Shown here in pieces: positions 33,755-43,341 of a DNA stretch of 64,000 nt. Position 1 is the stretch's first letter. Each line of letters starts with the position of its first letter. Below the pieces are notes generated by a model. That model saw only the letters and a list, made by a program, of their open reading frames with translations. It was not told the DNA's origin and made no database searches. The position numbers were made by a program, and so were the translations under genes. Location: contig NZ_CP050698.1 of the NCBI RefSeq assembly GCF_005116655.2, positions 4,239,501 to 4,303,500 on the forward strand. The letters run 5' to 3'. The stretch is from Desulfosediminicola flagellatus. GTDB taxonomy: Bacteria; Desulfobacterota; Desulfobulbia; Desulfobulbales; Desulfocapsaceae.

Positions 33755-36664
33755 CTACCAGGAGATCTTCATTTTCTCCTTGGGCTTCGGGACCGAAGGG
33801 GGCGCGCTGTTGCGGAGTATATCTCCTCGTGCCGGCATGCTCCCTGTTACCATTTCTGCTCGTGATCTCGCTGTTTCAACCTGGGTTATGCGCAGCATGC
33901 CAATGGGTGTCTCTGCAACACCGAAAGATATTCCGGTATCCGGATCAATCAGTTCCTCACCCGGCCGCTGGACAGTAAATGTTGAGCCTACTGCTATATC
34001 CGCATCGGCCCCACGGTTAAGGAATATCTGACCGCCGGATAGTACTTCAAGGATTTTTATAGGGTAGAGGCGCTGCACAATTCCTGCCGCCGCTTCTTTT
34101 ACATAGGCATCGATCATCCGGGTACGTATCTCGGGCATTGCCAGATTTTTGAACTGTTCTTTAATACGAAAGGTATCAGTAGCAATGATCCTGCTGGAAT
34201 GGGCATCAACAATACGTAGATTCCCCTCCATGATACCGTTTTGTGTCACTTCTTTTTGATCAATGTACGGCACATCTTTACTTGTTTTTAGCAGGTAGGC
34301 GCTGGTCAGCTCTCCAATCACCAGATAATCACTGCCTTCGAGCTCCTTGAGGTAATCACGAATGTCGCCACCCTTTGCAATTGCCACATAACTCTTCTCA
34401 TCAATAAGCTGATCTGTTTCCCGGCGTTCCATCATGGTAAAGCGATTGGATTTAGCCAGAGCATCAACCAGATTATCTGTGAGTTTGTCCATCATAGCCT
34501 GCTGGGCAAAAAGTGCTTTTACTGTACCTGCCGGAACCAAACCTGTATTCAATCGAATTGTCGTAAGCGCAACGCTTGGCTTTCCACTGGAGACAGCAGT
34601 GAGCGGCGATATTTGACTATCACCAGTTACGGCAACAGTTCCCGGCAATAGAGCACCTGTATATCCTGCCACGTCCTCGTTATCCTGCGGAACCCCTTTC
34701 CTGACAAGTTTTAGCACATTTCCCTCAATCGCTTCCTCACCGTAAATCATTCTGCCCATGCTCCGGTTTTCTTCAACTGAAGTCAACTGTATCTGCCCTA
34801 ACAGATGCTCCATACTGCCGAGTTCAACACCGGTATCCGGGTCAATAATCTTCTGACCGGTCCGAAAAACATCAAGTACAGATCCCGCATTCAGCAACCC
34901 ATCATTACCTCTGTTAAGATAAATCACTCCGTCATCACTTACGGCAGCGACTTTAATCGGATAGACCGCATTTACCAGATCAGCAACCACCTCGGAAGCA
35001 TATTGATCCGCAAGCTCAGCGATCAGATGGTTTTCACTTGCCTGATTATCAAGCTGCTTCTGGACAATAATTTTTCTGGACTCCATAACGTCCCCGCTTC
35101 TGGCATCCACCAGCCGCATATTGCCTTCAGCAAATCCATCAAATACCTGCATCACCCGTGTTGATCCCGGGAGCTGTATCGACTGCTCGTCCATGGAAAA
35201 ATTCTGCAATGAACCAAGTACGAGGTAGTCACATCCGTGTAATGCCCCCATACCACTTGGCATATCACGATTTGCAGCTATTGCCTGAGCCATTTGCTCA
35301 TCGAGCAATTGATCGAGTTCCTGACGGTCGATAATGGTAAATCGCCTCGTTTGAACGAGTCTGGTTATAAGCGTATCTGTAAATATCGGGATGTGTTTAT
35401 CTGCTTCTTTGCCTGTTTTGGCGGTAGAGCCGGTCTTGACCAGACCAACAGCAATTCGTGGAAGATTCGATGCCAGACTGCCGCCCGCATTGTTAAGAGG
35501 GGTTGCAACAGCCTGCCAAAATGTTGCATTTTCATTGCCTCTACTTTTTTCTTTTAGCCCCGACAGAGCCAGATCACCGGTTTTAAAATCTTCTCCGGTA
35601 ATCGGAGTTACAACAGCAAAATTTCCCTGAACATCTGTAACCTCCACCTCACCAATAGTTTTTTTGAGATGGCCGATAACAACCCCGGAAGACTCCTTCA
35701 ACGCTTTTCCATCACGTACAATTTGAAAACGATTTCCCTCCACTACTCCGTCATTTGCACCGCGTGAAATAATAAGGGGTTGAACACTGATAACAGTTGC
35801 CGGAAAAATCATATCAAGGATTTTAGCAGCCGCACTGCTTGCTACCGAATCCATAAATTCAAAATCACCTCTATTCTCCGGGCCACCAGAAAACAACATG
35901 GATGAGACAGTAATGTTCAGACTGTCTGCTCCAACCACAGTGCTGTTTGCAGCATTGATGACCCTAAGGCGCAAACGTGCTTCAGACATTTTCCGATGTA
36001 AGGTCCTGCCGCTTTCACTCAAAGGGATTTTTTGTGTCGTTATGCTGCTTCCGAGTTGATGGATATTGCCAACTACCAGATAATCCGCCCCCACTGCAGT
36101 ACCCAGATCCTTAAAATCATGCAGCAAATCATTATATTTTGCCCCTTTCAGTATAGCAGGTAATGTTGCTTCGACACCGATCTCGAGACTGCCCATATCC
36201 TCAATAGCCTTATCAAGTGTGCGATCCATATAACTTGCAGCAAGTTTCTCACCGAAACGCTGTTCGAGTATGGAAGTGCGTAGAGCTTTACGTTCAACAG
36301 GTAGAAAGCGCTTGCTCTGTGTCAGCTTCTCAAGGATTGCATCGCCAAGTATTTCAGGTAAACCAACTGCTTCAGGGTCATACCCATGAGGTCTATCAAC
36401 ATTGTTGTAGGCCTGATCTTGAGTCGTATTTGGCTTTGCACCAGCATAACCAGGATGTTTATCCCTGCCATCCCATGACCTTCGATCATAGACTCCTGTC
36501 GCGTCAGGTAGGAAATCCGTATGACTCAGCACAGCAATTGTCGCCTGTGTGTTGTTTTCTTTCGATGATGCCGCGCTGACATTTTCCACACTCATACATA
36601 GATTCAGCACAAGAATGCAAAGCACCACCATGACTTCTGCTGCCAAATGAATATTTTTCTCCAT
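33755..36664 (-). CDS. Triple CsgG/FlgT-like exported protein
   Basis: The ATG at 36664 follows GGAG by six bases and gives 969 residues, several times the length of CsgG. A signal peptide comes first (about 1-32). Three tandem units follow, each with a CsgG-like nucleotide-fold domain and a FlgT-C-like beta domain: about 45-370, 400-665 and 685-950. Hallmarks recur: RFLPVERKALR / RFTIIDRQELDQLLDEQ / RFTMMERRETDQLIDEK; then ADYLVVGNI / CDYLVLGSL / SDYLVIGEL; then LIISRGANDG / IYLNRGNDG / IFLNRGADA; the last two add DPDTG. CsgG forms the curli secretion pore, but no Cys for lipid attachment is seen, so this is likely a periplasmic or outer-membrane ring component. Confidence 0.8.
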   Translation of the reverse strand: MEKNIHLAAEVMVVLCILVLNLCMSVENVSAASSKENNTQATIAVLSHTDFLPDATGVYDRRSWDGRDKHPGYAGAKPNTTQDQAYNNVDRPHGYDPEAVGLPEILGDAILEKLTQSKRFLPVERKALRTSILEQRFGEKLAASYMDRTLDKAIEDMGSLEIGVEATLPAILKGAKYNDLLHDFKDLGTAVGADYLVVGNIHQLGSSITTQKIPLSESGRTLHRKMSEARLRLRVINAANSTVVGADSLNITVSSMLFSGGPENRGDFEFMDSVASSAAAKILDMIFPATVISVQPLIISRGANDGVVEGNRFQIVRDGKALKESSGVVIGHLKKTIGEVEVTDVQGNFAVVTPITGEDFKTGDLALSGLKEKSRGNENATFWQAVATPLNNAGGSLASNLPRIAVGLVKTGSTAKTGKEADKHIPIFTDTLITRLVQTRRFTIIDRQELDQLLDEQMAQAIAANRDMPSGMGALHGCDYLVLGSLQNFSMDEQSIQLPGSTRVMQVFDGFAEGNMRLVDARSGDVMESRKIIVQKQLDNQASENHLIAELADQYASEVVADLVNAVYPIKVAAVSDDGVIYLNRGNDGLLNAGSVLDVFRTGQKIIDPDTGVELGSMEHLLGQIQLTSVEENRSMGRMIYGEEAIEGNVLKLVRKGVPQDNEDVAGYTGALLPGTVAVTGDSQISPLTAVSSGKPSVALTTIRLNTGLVPAGTVKALFAQQAMMDKLTDNLVDALAKSNRFTMMERRETDQLIDEKSYVAIAKGGDIRDYLKELEGSDYLVIGELTSAYLLKTSKDVPYIDQKEVTQNGIMEGNLRIVDAHSSRIIATDTFRIKEQFKNLAMPEIRTRMIDAYVKEAAAGIVQRLYPIKILEVLSGGQIFLNRGADADIAVGSTFTVQRPGEELIDPDTGISFGVAETPIGMLRITQVETARSRAEMVTGSMPARGDILRNSAPPSVPKPKEKMKISW

Positions 36665-36683
36665 CTCTATCTCCACTCAGATG

Positions 36684-37568
36684 TCAGGGTTTTCGAACGA
36701 TACATCCTACCGACAGTTCACCTTCCAGCTTATCTTTCACAGCTTTTGCTATGGTAAATTTGGGGTTAATTCTATCTACCGTGATTTTGCCTATATACTC
36801 CTCGGCAGAGCCAAGCTGCTCTCCAGTGTGAGGATCAATCAGGGCTTCCCCTTTAAAGTAGACATTCAAAACGTCCCCTTTCTTAAAGCCGCCATCCTGG
36901 CCACGATTGAGATAGACGGTTTCCCCTTTTACGCTGATCACTTCAACAGGGAACACCATCGCAAGAAACTGATCTGCCATCTGGGCCGATACTCCTTTAG
37001 CCAGATCACTAAAGTGTTTAGTATTCGGAACCCCGCCACCGCCGTTCACCATTCTCTCTTGTGTGGAGAAGCTGTCTTTCATGTAGAAGGTGGCAGTTAC
37101 CTGACCTGTGGTGGTATCGACGATCTGGGTGTTGATTTCAAGCGTGCCATGGTCACGCCTGAAATACTTGTTTTGAAGATTGGGGACTTTATTGGTACTG
37201 GCATAAAAGGCAAACCGGTAGACTTCAGGCAGGATCAGATAATCTGCATTCTGCATATTACCCGATTCGGCACTATCGCCTGCCGCAACCTCTGAATCAG
37301 CAAATTTCTGCTCATCAAGAATTGCTTCCATTGAGGCTTTATTACGGGTTACCACTTTAAATTTCCTGGTGGCCAGAAAAGAGGCCTCCATTTCTGCAAG
37401 CAGCTTATCAAGATCCAGGTATTTCCTCACAGATTCAGAAACATTCTCCGCAACCCTTGCTTCCCTGATTGCTACCGTTGATTTCTCTGCTGCCCAACAG
37501 ACCTGGACTGTCAGGACTGATATCAATAGATACACCGTAAGTCGACACAACGTTCTTTTACACTTCAT
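36684..37568 (-). CDS. Single-unit CsgG/FlgT-like exported protein
   Basis: A protein of 294 residues with a signal peptide ending CWA. The CsgG-like domain (about 25-190) has RKFKVVTRNKASMEAILDEQ and ADYLILPEVYRF. The FlgT-C-like domain (about 200-290) has VYLNRGQDGGFKKGDVLNVYFKG and DPHTGEQLGSAEEYIG. It is one unit of the type found three times in the next gene, 19 bases downstream. It is the first gene of the envelope operon. Confidence 0.8.
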   Translation of the reverse strand: MKCKRTLCRLTVYLLISVLTVQVCWAAEKSTVAIREARVAENVSESVRKYLDLDKLLAEMEASFLATRKFKVVTRNKASMEAILDEQKFADSEVAAGDSAESGNMQNADYLILPEVYRFAFYASTNKVPNLQNKYFRRDHGTLEINTQIVDTTTGQVTATFYMKDSFSTQERMVNGGGGVPNTKHFSDLAKGVSAQMADQFLAMVFPVEVISVKGETVYLNRGQDGGFKKGDVLNVYFKGEALIDPHTGEQLGSAEEYIGKITVDRINPKFTIAKAVKDKLEGELSVGCIVRKP

Positions 37569-38544
37569 ATCGTACCCGCCCTATCCTTTCTTATTGTTGT
37601 TACTACGTATTTAGAGGTGGAATTACACGCATCAACTTTGAGCACATGGTAATGCAACACAAGAAATAGTATAAAATACGAAACATCAGGTTTTGGAGGA
37701 GCATTCTCGAAAAATAGAATGCGTCGAGAGAAAGATATGCTGAAGGAGAATAGATGATTGCACTCTGGAGATCAATTCAATCTGCCGTACATGTCAATGC
37801 TACACAATCCGTAATCTCATCACTCTGTACACATATTAAAGGTGCACGGTAGAAGCATGTTTACCGATTGTATATTGAACGTTTTTATCTCAGATAGCTT
37901 TGAATAAATCTGAGCGGAACCACTTTCCCCTTTACACAGAACAGATATCACATTGTAGTGTTGAAATACCTGTATTATCTGCTTCCATGTCCCCCTGAGT
38001 CTACGCAAATGAAAGCCCCTAAAGAAAGAGCATATATGAGTTAGGCATATCGTTCCATATTTTTTTTTTGCGTAATAATCGGGTTAAAGTGATCACGTTG
38101 CAAAAGATAACAGTAATCCTTTTTAAAATCGAAAAGATGATAGATAAACATCCTGCAATCAGAATAGGTAATAAAGATTTACTTTTCTTGAAAAACTATC
38201 ATGCACTCCATTTCTGCAATAACAATATACCGTTCCATTCACCTGAACGGACAACCGGACACTAACTTTTACCGTGTTCGCATCTGACTGAAGGCAGACC
38301 ATTTCCTGAATATAATTTTGGAACATATCCATTAAAAGTCGCAAGATAATAAGAACTACCATAAAGATGAAATAACGAGATAGACAATACGATTCGACTC
38401 CTTAAAGTGAAGTTTGCCAAATCCCGTATATCAGGTTTTGAAATAGTTGGGACTTTAGACGCAAAAAAAGGTAGATTGCCGACGCCCTGCACATGCATCA
38501 TAGTATGATCAAATAGCTGTACATCCATTCCCATCGAGAGAAAG
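37569..38544. other. Large divergent intergenic region
   Basis: The 976 bases separate the CsgG operon from the pseudouridine synthase. The only hint of coding is a 32-codon frame at 37754-37852 on the + strand, preceded by AAGGAG at five bases, without a recognisable product. Otherwise AT-rich with no RNA gene seen. Confidence 0.35.
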
Positions 38545-39474
38545 ATGAAAAAAACCAGACCACAAAGCCGTACCAACAAGAATTCGAGTAAAAATAAAAA
38601 AACAGCTGACACATTTACTGTTAAACAAAGCGGTCAGTTGCTCGACACACTCATCGCCGCCTTCCCTGGCAAGAGCCGCAAACTCCTGAAAGCTATCTTG
38701 CGGGACCAGCAGGTAATAGTGAACAAAAGAGCAGTAACCCAGTTTGATCAAGTAATCAAAGCCGGTCAGACAATAGAAGTTTGCTGGGAGAAAACATCGC
38801 CTAGAAAACGTCCGCATGGTCTCAATATCGTTTTTGAAGACGATCAGATCATCGTAGTCAATAAACCTGCAGGTCTTCTCACTGTTGCCACAGACAAAGA
38901 AAAACGCAGAACGGCTTATGCCATTTTAAGTGATTACGTAAAGACAGAAGATCCTGATAATAAAATATTTATTGTTCATCGAATTGACCGGGAAACCTCC
39001 GGCCTTCTACTTTTTGCAAAAAATGAAGAGATAAAGCATAAGATCCAGGAAACATGGATTACAACTATTAAAGAACGTACGTACATAGCGGTAGTTGAAG
39101 GCAAGATCGAGCGGGAAGGTGGAACAATTACCTCCTTTTTGCACGAAAGCAAGGCGTTCATCGTCTATTCTTCGCAAAACCCGAATGTAGGCAAGAAAGC
39201 TGTCACCCATTATAAAACGCTGAAGACCAATAAGGATTTTTCTCTGCTGCAGATTAATCTTGAAACAGGCAGAAAACACCAGATTCGTGTACATATGCAG
39301 GATATCGGGCATCCGGTTGTCGGTGATGTAAAATATGGGTCTAAAATCAAGCCAATCGGCCGCCTCGGCCTGCACGCCCAGGGGCTGGTTTTCACCCATC
39401 CGAAGACCAATGAACTGTGCAGTTTTGAGACTCCCATTCCGGCAAAATTCAGTAAACTCTTCACAGAGAAATAG
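38545..39474 (+). CDS. RluA-family RNA pseudouridine synthase
   Basis: A protein of 309 residues. A basic N-terminal tail precedes an S4 domain (about 28-78, GQLLDTLIAAFPGKSRKLLKAILRDQQVIVNKRAV). The catalytic domain starts near 95 (IVVNKPAGLLTVAT). The active Asp is in FIVHRIDRETSGLLLFAKN near residue 150. GRKHQIRVHMQDIGHPVVGDVKYG closes the fold. It converts specific uridines in rRNA or tRNA to pseudouridine; the target cannot be read from the sequence. A DEAD-box helicase follows about 95 bases downstream, which suits RNA metabolism. Confidence 0.92.
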   Translation: MKKTRPQSRTNKNSSKNKKTADTFTVKQSGQLLDTLIAAFPGKSRKLLKAILRDQQVIVNKRAVTQFDQVIKAGQTIEVCWEKTSPRKRPHGLNIVFEDDQIIVVNKPAGLLTVATDKEKRRTAYAILSDYVKTEDPDNKIFIVHRIDRETSGLLLFAKNEEIKHKIQETWITTIKERTYIAVVEGKIEREGGTITSFLHESKAFIVYSSQNPNVGKKAVTHYKTLKTNKDFSLLQINLETGRKHQIRVHMQDIGHPVVGDVKYGSKIKPIGRLGLHAQGLVFTHPKTNELCSFETPIPAKFSKLFTEK

Positions 39475-39568
39475 CGTATCAATGTCAACCCCTCAGCGAG
39501 TTGTTTAATACACCAGCGTACATCAGGCACAGCGTACTGCTATCTATTACTTTTTTTGTGTGAACACT

Positions 39569-40990
39569 ATGTCATTTTCTAAACTCGGGTTATCTGAACC
39601 TCTGCTGCGCGCCATTAATGAGAAAGGGTATACAACGCCCTTTCCGATTCAGACTAAAGCAATTCCGGCTGTTCTTTCAGGTAAAGATGTTATGGCCGCA
39701 GCACAAACCGGCACAGGCAAAACTGCAGGATTCACCCTCCCGCTTTTGCAGCGCCTGAGCATTGGCCCCCGCGTACGATCAAACCACATCCGTGCCTTAG
39801 TGCTTGTTCCGACACGGGAACTTGCCATACAGGTTACGGACGCAGTTACCAGCTACGGAAAATTTCTGCCCACCAGCTCAATTGCTGTATACGGTGGGGT
39901 AAAAATTAATCCACAGATGATGCAACTTCGACGAGGCATAGATATTCTCGTTGCCACACCTGGCCGCCTGCTTGATCTTCATCGGCAAAACGCCGTGAAC
40001 TTTGATCAGATTCAGACTCTGGTGCTTGATGAAGCCGACAAGATGCTCAATCTCGGATTTGAAGACGAGATTCGTGAGATTCTTGCGCTGTTACCAGCTA
40101 TTCGCCAGAACCTGCTCTTTTCAGCCACATTTTCCAGCGAAATCCGTACGCTCACAGACAAACTCCTGCGACGACCGGTGCGGATAGAAGTCAACCCGCA
40201 GAATTCAGCCGCCAAAAGCGTTAAACAATGGCTCTACGAAGTAGACAAAAGCAAAAAACCCGATTTGCTCTGCCATCTCCTGCGCAATAACGACTGGCAG
40301 CAGGTACTGGTCTTTTGTCGCACCAAAAAGGGAGCTGACCAGATTGTTAGAAAACTGACAGGCATCGGTATCTCCGCCCTCGCTATTCATGGAGATAAAA
40401 GTCAGGGTGCGCGTACTCATGCTCTCACTGAGTTTAAGGCCGGTGCAATCCGGGTTCTGGTTGCCACAGATATCGCTTCACGAGGGATTGATATTTCTGA
40501 GCTTAGTCATGTCATCAATCTGGATCTTCCCAAAGTCGCGGAAGATTATATTCATCGCATCGGCAGAACAGGTCGTGCAGGTATGGAAGGGGTAGCAATT
40601 TCTCTGGTGAGTGCTGATGAAGTCGAGTTGCTTACCGCAATCGAAACCCTGATTCGCCATCTTTTGGTACGCGAAGTTGCAACCGGCTATGTTCCGAAGC
40701 ATGGAGTTCCTCTCACCCAGTTGCAGAAGCCGCGCCCGAAGAAACCCAAAAAGCCAAAAAAGAACACAACAAACAGTCAGGCTAAGTCTCCGGATGACTC
40801 GCGAAAGCCTGCAGGTTCCAGGGAAAAAAGTGCCCAGAAGTCACGTAGAGGAAGCAGGTCACAAACGACTGGGGCATCGCAGGAAAAATCAGGCGGGAGA
40901 AGAAATCGAAAATCATCAGATGCTAGTGCACCAGCCAAATCGTGTAGCCTTGGCTCGCGCAAGAACAGAACTAACCGCAAAAGGCGTTGA
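39569..40990 (+). CDS. DEAD-box RNA helicase (RhlE-like)
   Basis: The start MSFSKLGLSEPL at 39569 is usual for RhlE proteins, giving 473 residues; a GTG nine bases earlier is in frame. Motifs in order: Q-motif GYTTPFPIQTKAIP, Walker A AQTGTGKT, PTRELAIQ, TPGRLLD, DEAD (VLDEADKM), SAT, and HRIGRTGR near residue 335. The C-terminal 85 residues are a disordered Lys/Arg/Ser tail that likely binds RNA. The enzyme unwinds RNA with ATP in ribosome assembly, decay or cold adaptation. Confidence 0.93.
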   Translation: MSFSKLGLSEPLLRAINEKGYTTPFPIQTKAIPAVLSGKDVMAAAQTGTGKTAGFTLPLLQRLSIGPRVRSNHIRALVLVPTRELAIQVTDAVTSYGKFLPTSSIAVYGGVKINPQMMQLRRGIDILVATPGRLLDLHRQNAVNFDQIQTLVLDEADKMLNLGFEDEIREILALLPAIRQNLLFSATFSSEIRTLTDKLLRRPVRIEVNPQNSAAKSVKQWLYEVDKSKKPDLLCHLLRNNDWQQVLVFCRTKKGADQIVRKLTGIGISALAIHGDKSQGARTHALTEFKAGAIRVLVATDIASRGIDISELSHVINLDLPKVAEDYIHRIGRTGRAGMEGVAISLVSADEVELLTAIETLIRHLLVREVATGYVPKHGVPLTQLQKPRPKKPKKPKKNTTNSQAKSPDDSRKPAGSREKSAQKSRRGSRSQTTGASQEKSGGRRNRKSSDASAPAKSCSLGSRKNRTNRKRR

Positions 40991-41147
40991 AGATGATCTG
41001 CAGTCGGTCGACTGCTTAGCAAACTCTCCAGAGTATTGTATTTCTGCCAATTCACAGGTTCACCGTGGAACAGAATATTGTCCTCCATATCTAAAACAGG
41101 CAACAACTCGGGTATATTAAATTTACCTGAAGATAAAGAGTAACACT

Positions 41148-41825
41148 ATGATTCCATGGCAAGAACTCGGTAAAGCACATATCCCCGGGGAAAACGGCGA
41201 ACTCATTCTCCGAAAGCGTGATACCGAATACTCAATCCGTTTTGCAGCTACAGAGCTGATGAACAGCCGCGTTCACGGCTCTGAGGATGCTCTGGCGGAG
41301 CTTACATGCAAGCGCCTCCAAAACACATCAGCATTAAATATTCTCGTTGGTGGACTCGGCATGGGCTATACGCTTGCCGCGGCGCTTGAACACTCAAGTA
41401 GCGATACACACGTTACGGTATCAGAACTTGTTCCGGCAGTTATCAGCTGGAACCGCGAACATCTCGGACATCTTGCAGGATTTCCATTAAATGATCCACG
41501 GGTATCTGTTCAGCAGGGAGATGTGGTGAAAACTATCATGAGTAACAAATCTGAGTGGGATGCAATACTTCTCGATGTAGATAACGGCCCAGATGGACTT
41601 ACACGGGAATCAAATGATCGCCTCTATGGCATGTCCGGATTAAAGAACGTGTTTTACGCGCTTCGCCCCGGAGGTATTCTTGCGGTATGGTCATATGGCC
41701 CGGATGAAGGTTTTACACGACGTCTTAAGAAATGCCGATTTCAAACTGAAACAGTCACTGTTCGATCACGCAAACCGGGTAAAGGCCGCAGACATACCAT
41801 ATGGCTTGCCACAAAGCCGAGGTAG
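41148..41825 (+). CDS. Spermidine-synthase-like class I methyltransferase
   Basis: A protein of 225 residues. A Rossmann SAM-type fold is indicated by LNILVGGLGMGYTLAAAL (motif I), VTVSELVPAVISWNREHL (motif II, acidic end), DPRVSVQQGDVVKTI and DAILLDVDNGPDGL. It lacks the N-terminal beta domain of true spermidine synthases and the polyamine-binding acidic residues cannot be confirmed. Family members are often annotated as SpeE-like proteins of unknown role. No operon partner is clear. Confidence 0.78.
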   Translation: MIPWQELGKAHIPGENGELILRKRDTEYSIRFAATELMNSRVHGSEDALAELTCKRLQNTSALNILVGGLGMGYTLAAALEHSSSDTHVTVSELVPAVISWNREHLGHLAGFPLNDPRVSVQQGDVVKTIMSNKSEWDAILLDVDNGPDGLTRESNDRLYGMSGLKNVFYALRPGGILAVWSYGPDEGFTRRLKKCRFQTETVTVRSRKPGKGRRHTIWLATKPR

Positions 41826-42014
41826 TTTCATGAATGAAATGAGTTAACACCAATCGGCACCTTACGTCTCCCCTTCACAGCTCGAAACATGCTACAAAAG
41901 TATTGTTATTACTATTGATAGCGGGTATTTCTTTCGCACATTTAAGCTGTTTTCTTACTCAGGTCCCGGTCCGACTACTACCTCAACTTTCAATCAAGCA
42001 ATTCAGGAGCTGAC

Positions 42015-42590
42015 TTGGCTGACATACGATCAAAAGGAATCCTTGAAAAATGGTTTGAAGACAAAGGATTCGGATTCATAACATCCGAGCACACCAATAC
42101 CACTATCTTCATCCATATTTCATCATTTGATAAAAACATCTCAAGACGCCCAAAAGTCGGAGATACAATTTTTTATTATTCTCAAACTGATGCCGAAGGG
42201 AAGATACAGGCAGTCGATGCGGTAATCGAAGGGGTTTCATTGCTTGACGAAACGACATATTCCCATCAAAAAAGAAAACTCAACAAGCGTAATCGGAAAA
42301 ATAGTCTTAAATCGACTTTTATGATCATGCTTCTCATCATAGGAATTGGCGGCTTCGCCTTTACCAGAATAGAAAGCGGCACAACGCTGCTATCGATTTC
42401 CGGTGTGAAGATCGCAAAAAAGGCACCGCAAAAACAACAGTCCGTTTCAAACTTCAGGTGTGATGGCAGAACACGTTGCACTGAAATGAGATCGTGTAAA
42501 GAAGCACTATTTTTTCTACAAAACTGCCCAAACACAAAAATGGATGGAGACAGAGATGGCGTTCCATGTGAACGGCAATGGTGTAAATAG
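42015..42590 (+). CDS. Cold-shock domain / transmembrane / Excalibur fusion protein
   Basis: It starts at TTG 42015, with AGGAG five bases upstream; the product is 191 residues. Residues 1-70 are a cold-shock (OB-fold) domain: GILEKWFEDKGFGFITSEH...IFIHISSF, with the RNA-binding aromatic residues. A Lys/Arg-rich linker (about 82-98) and one TM helix (about 100-120, MIMLLIIGIGGFAF) follow. The C-terminal 40 residues form an Excalibur motif: FRCDGRTRCTEMRSCKEALFFL..C, then DGDRDGVPCERQWC, which binds calcium. With the basic linker inside, Excalibur would be periplasmic. The domain pair recurs in bacteria; its role is unknown. Confidence 0.85.
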   Translation: MADIRSKGILEKWFEDKGFGFITSEHTNTTIFIHISSFDKNISRRPKVGDTIFYYSQTDAEGKIQAVDAVIEGVSLLDETTYSHQKRKLNKRNRKNSLKSTFMIMLLIIGIGGFAFTRIESGTTLLSISGVKIAKKAPQKQQSVSNFRCDGRTRCTEMRSCKEALFFLQNCPNTKMDGDRDGVPCERQWCK

Positions 42591-42699
42591 CGCGAATTTC
42601 TCGCCCCCTCAACAACATCACTAACTATCTGATTTCGATAAAAAATAACAGCCTCATAGCTTCGATCGATATTGAACGATCTCTCCTCTCTGTCTATTT

Positions 42700-43341
42700 C
42701 TACAACTCAGTCAATTTTTCACGAATTGCATACTTAACAAGACCAGCCAGGCTGCTAATTTTGAGTTTGGTCGTAATTTTTTTCCTTCTCCCTTCTATAG
42801 CCTTAACAGAAACAAAGAGTTTATCAGCTATTTCCCTTGTTGAATATCCTTCCGCTATCAACTGGAGCACCTCACGTTCTTTTGTTGTGAGCGAATTTCC
42901 ATTGTTTTGTGCGACCAAACGTCTCCGGTAATCGTGTACTACTGTACCAGCAATTTTCGGGCTGAGATACGTCTGGTTATTACCAACAGCCTCCAAAGCC
43001 TGGCTGAGTTCGCCGAAAGCGCACTCCTTCAGCAGGAAACCGCTGGCACCAGCCTGTAATGCACCAATAATAAAACGCTTGTCTGAATACATTGACAGTA
43101 TGATGACTTTGCAATCCGGCATTTCCCGTATGATTGAACTGGTCGCGTCAATACCGTTCATTTCCGGCATGCTAAGATCCATGATGACTATATCCGGTGC
43201 CAACCTCAGCGCAATAGCAATAGCATCCCTGCCATTGTCTGCACGACCGGTAACAGTATACCCGTTGAGTCCTTCAATAAGTGAGCAGAGGCCGTCCTGA
43301 ACAATCTTATGGTCGTCCACAACCACTATTTCAACTGTCAT
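42700..43341 (-). CDS. NarL/LuxR-type response regulator
   Basis: A protein of 213 residues. The receiver domain (1-120) has the acidic pair VVDDHK, phosphoacceptor Asp55 in IVIMDLSMPEM, and the switch Lys in GFLLKE. The C-terminal LuxR HTH (about 150-210) reads LTTKEREVLQLIAEGYSTREIADKLFVSVKAIEGRRKKI. It overlaps the histidine kinase gene by 11 bases, so the two make one two-component system. Confidence 0.94.
   Translation of the reverse strand: MTVEIVVVDDHKIVQDGLCSLIEGLNGYTVTGRADNGRDAIAIALRLAPDIVIMDLSMPEMNGIDATSSIIREMPDCKVIILSMYSDKRFIIGALQAGASGFLLKECAFGELSQALEAVGNNQTYLSPKIAGTVVHDYRRRLVAQNNGNSLTTKEREVLQLIAEGYSTREIADKLFVSVKAIEGRRKKITTKLKISSLAGLVKYAIREKLTEL

Noticed and set aside
38068..38265. 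65-residue frame before the pseudouridine synthase
   Set aside because: Low-complexity composition without ribosome site; most likely intergenic.
40677..41120. 147-residue frame overlapping the end of the helicase gene
   Set aside because: It is the +1 frame of the basic helicase tail; no separate start signal.
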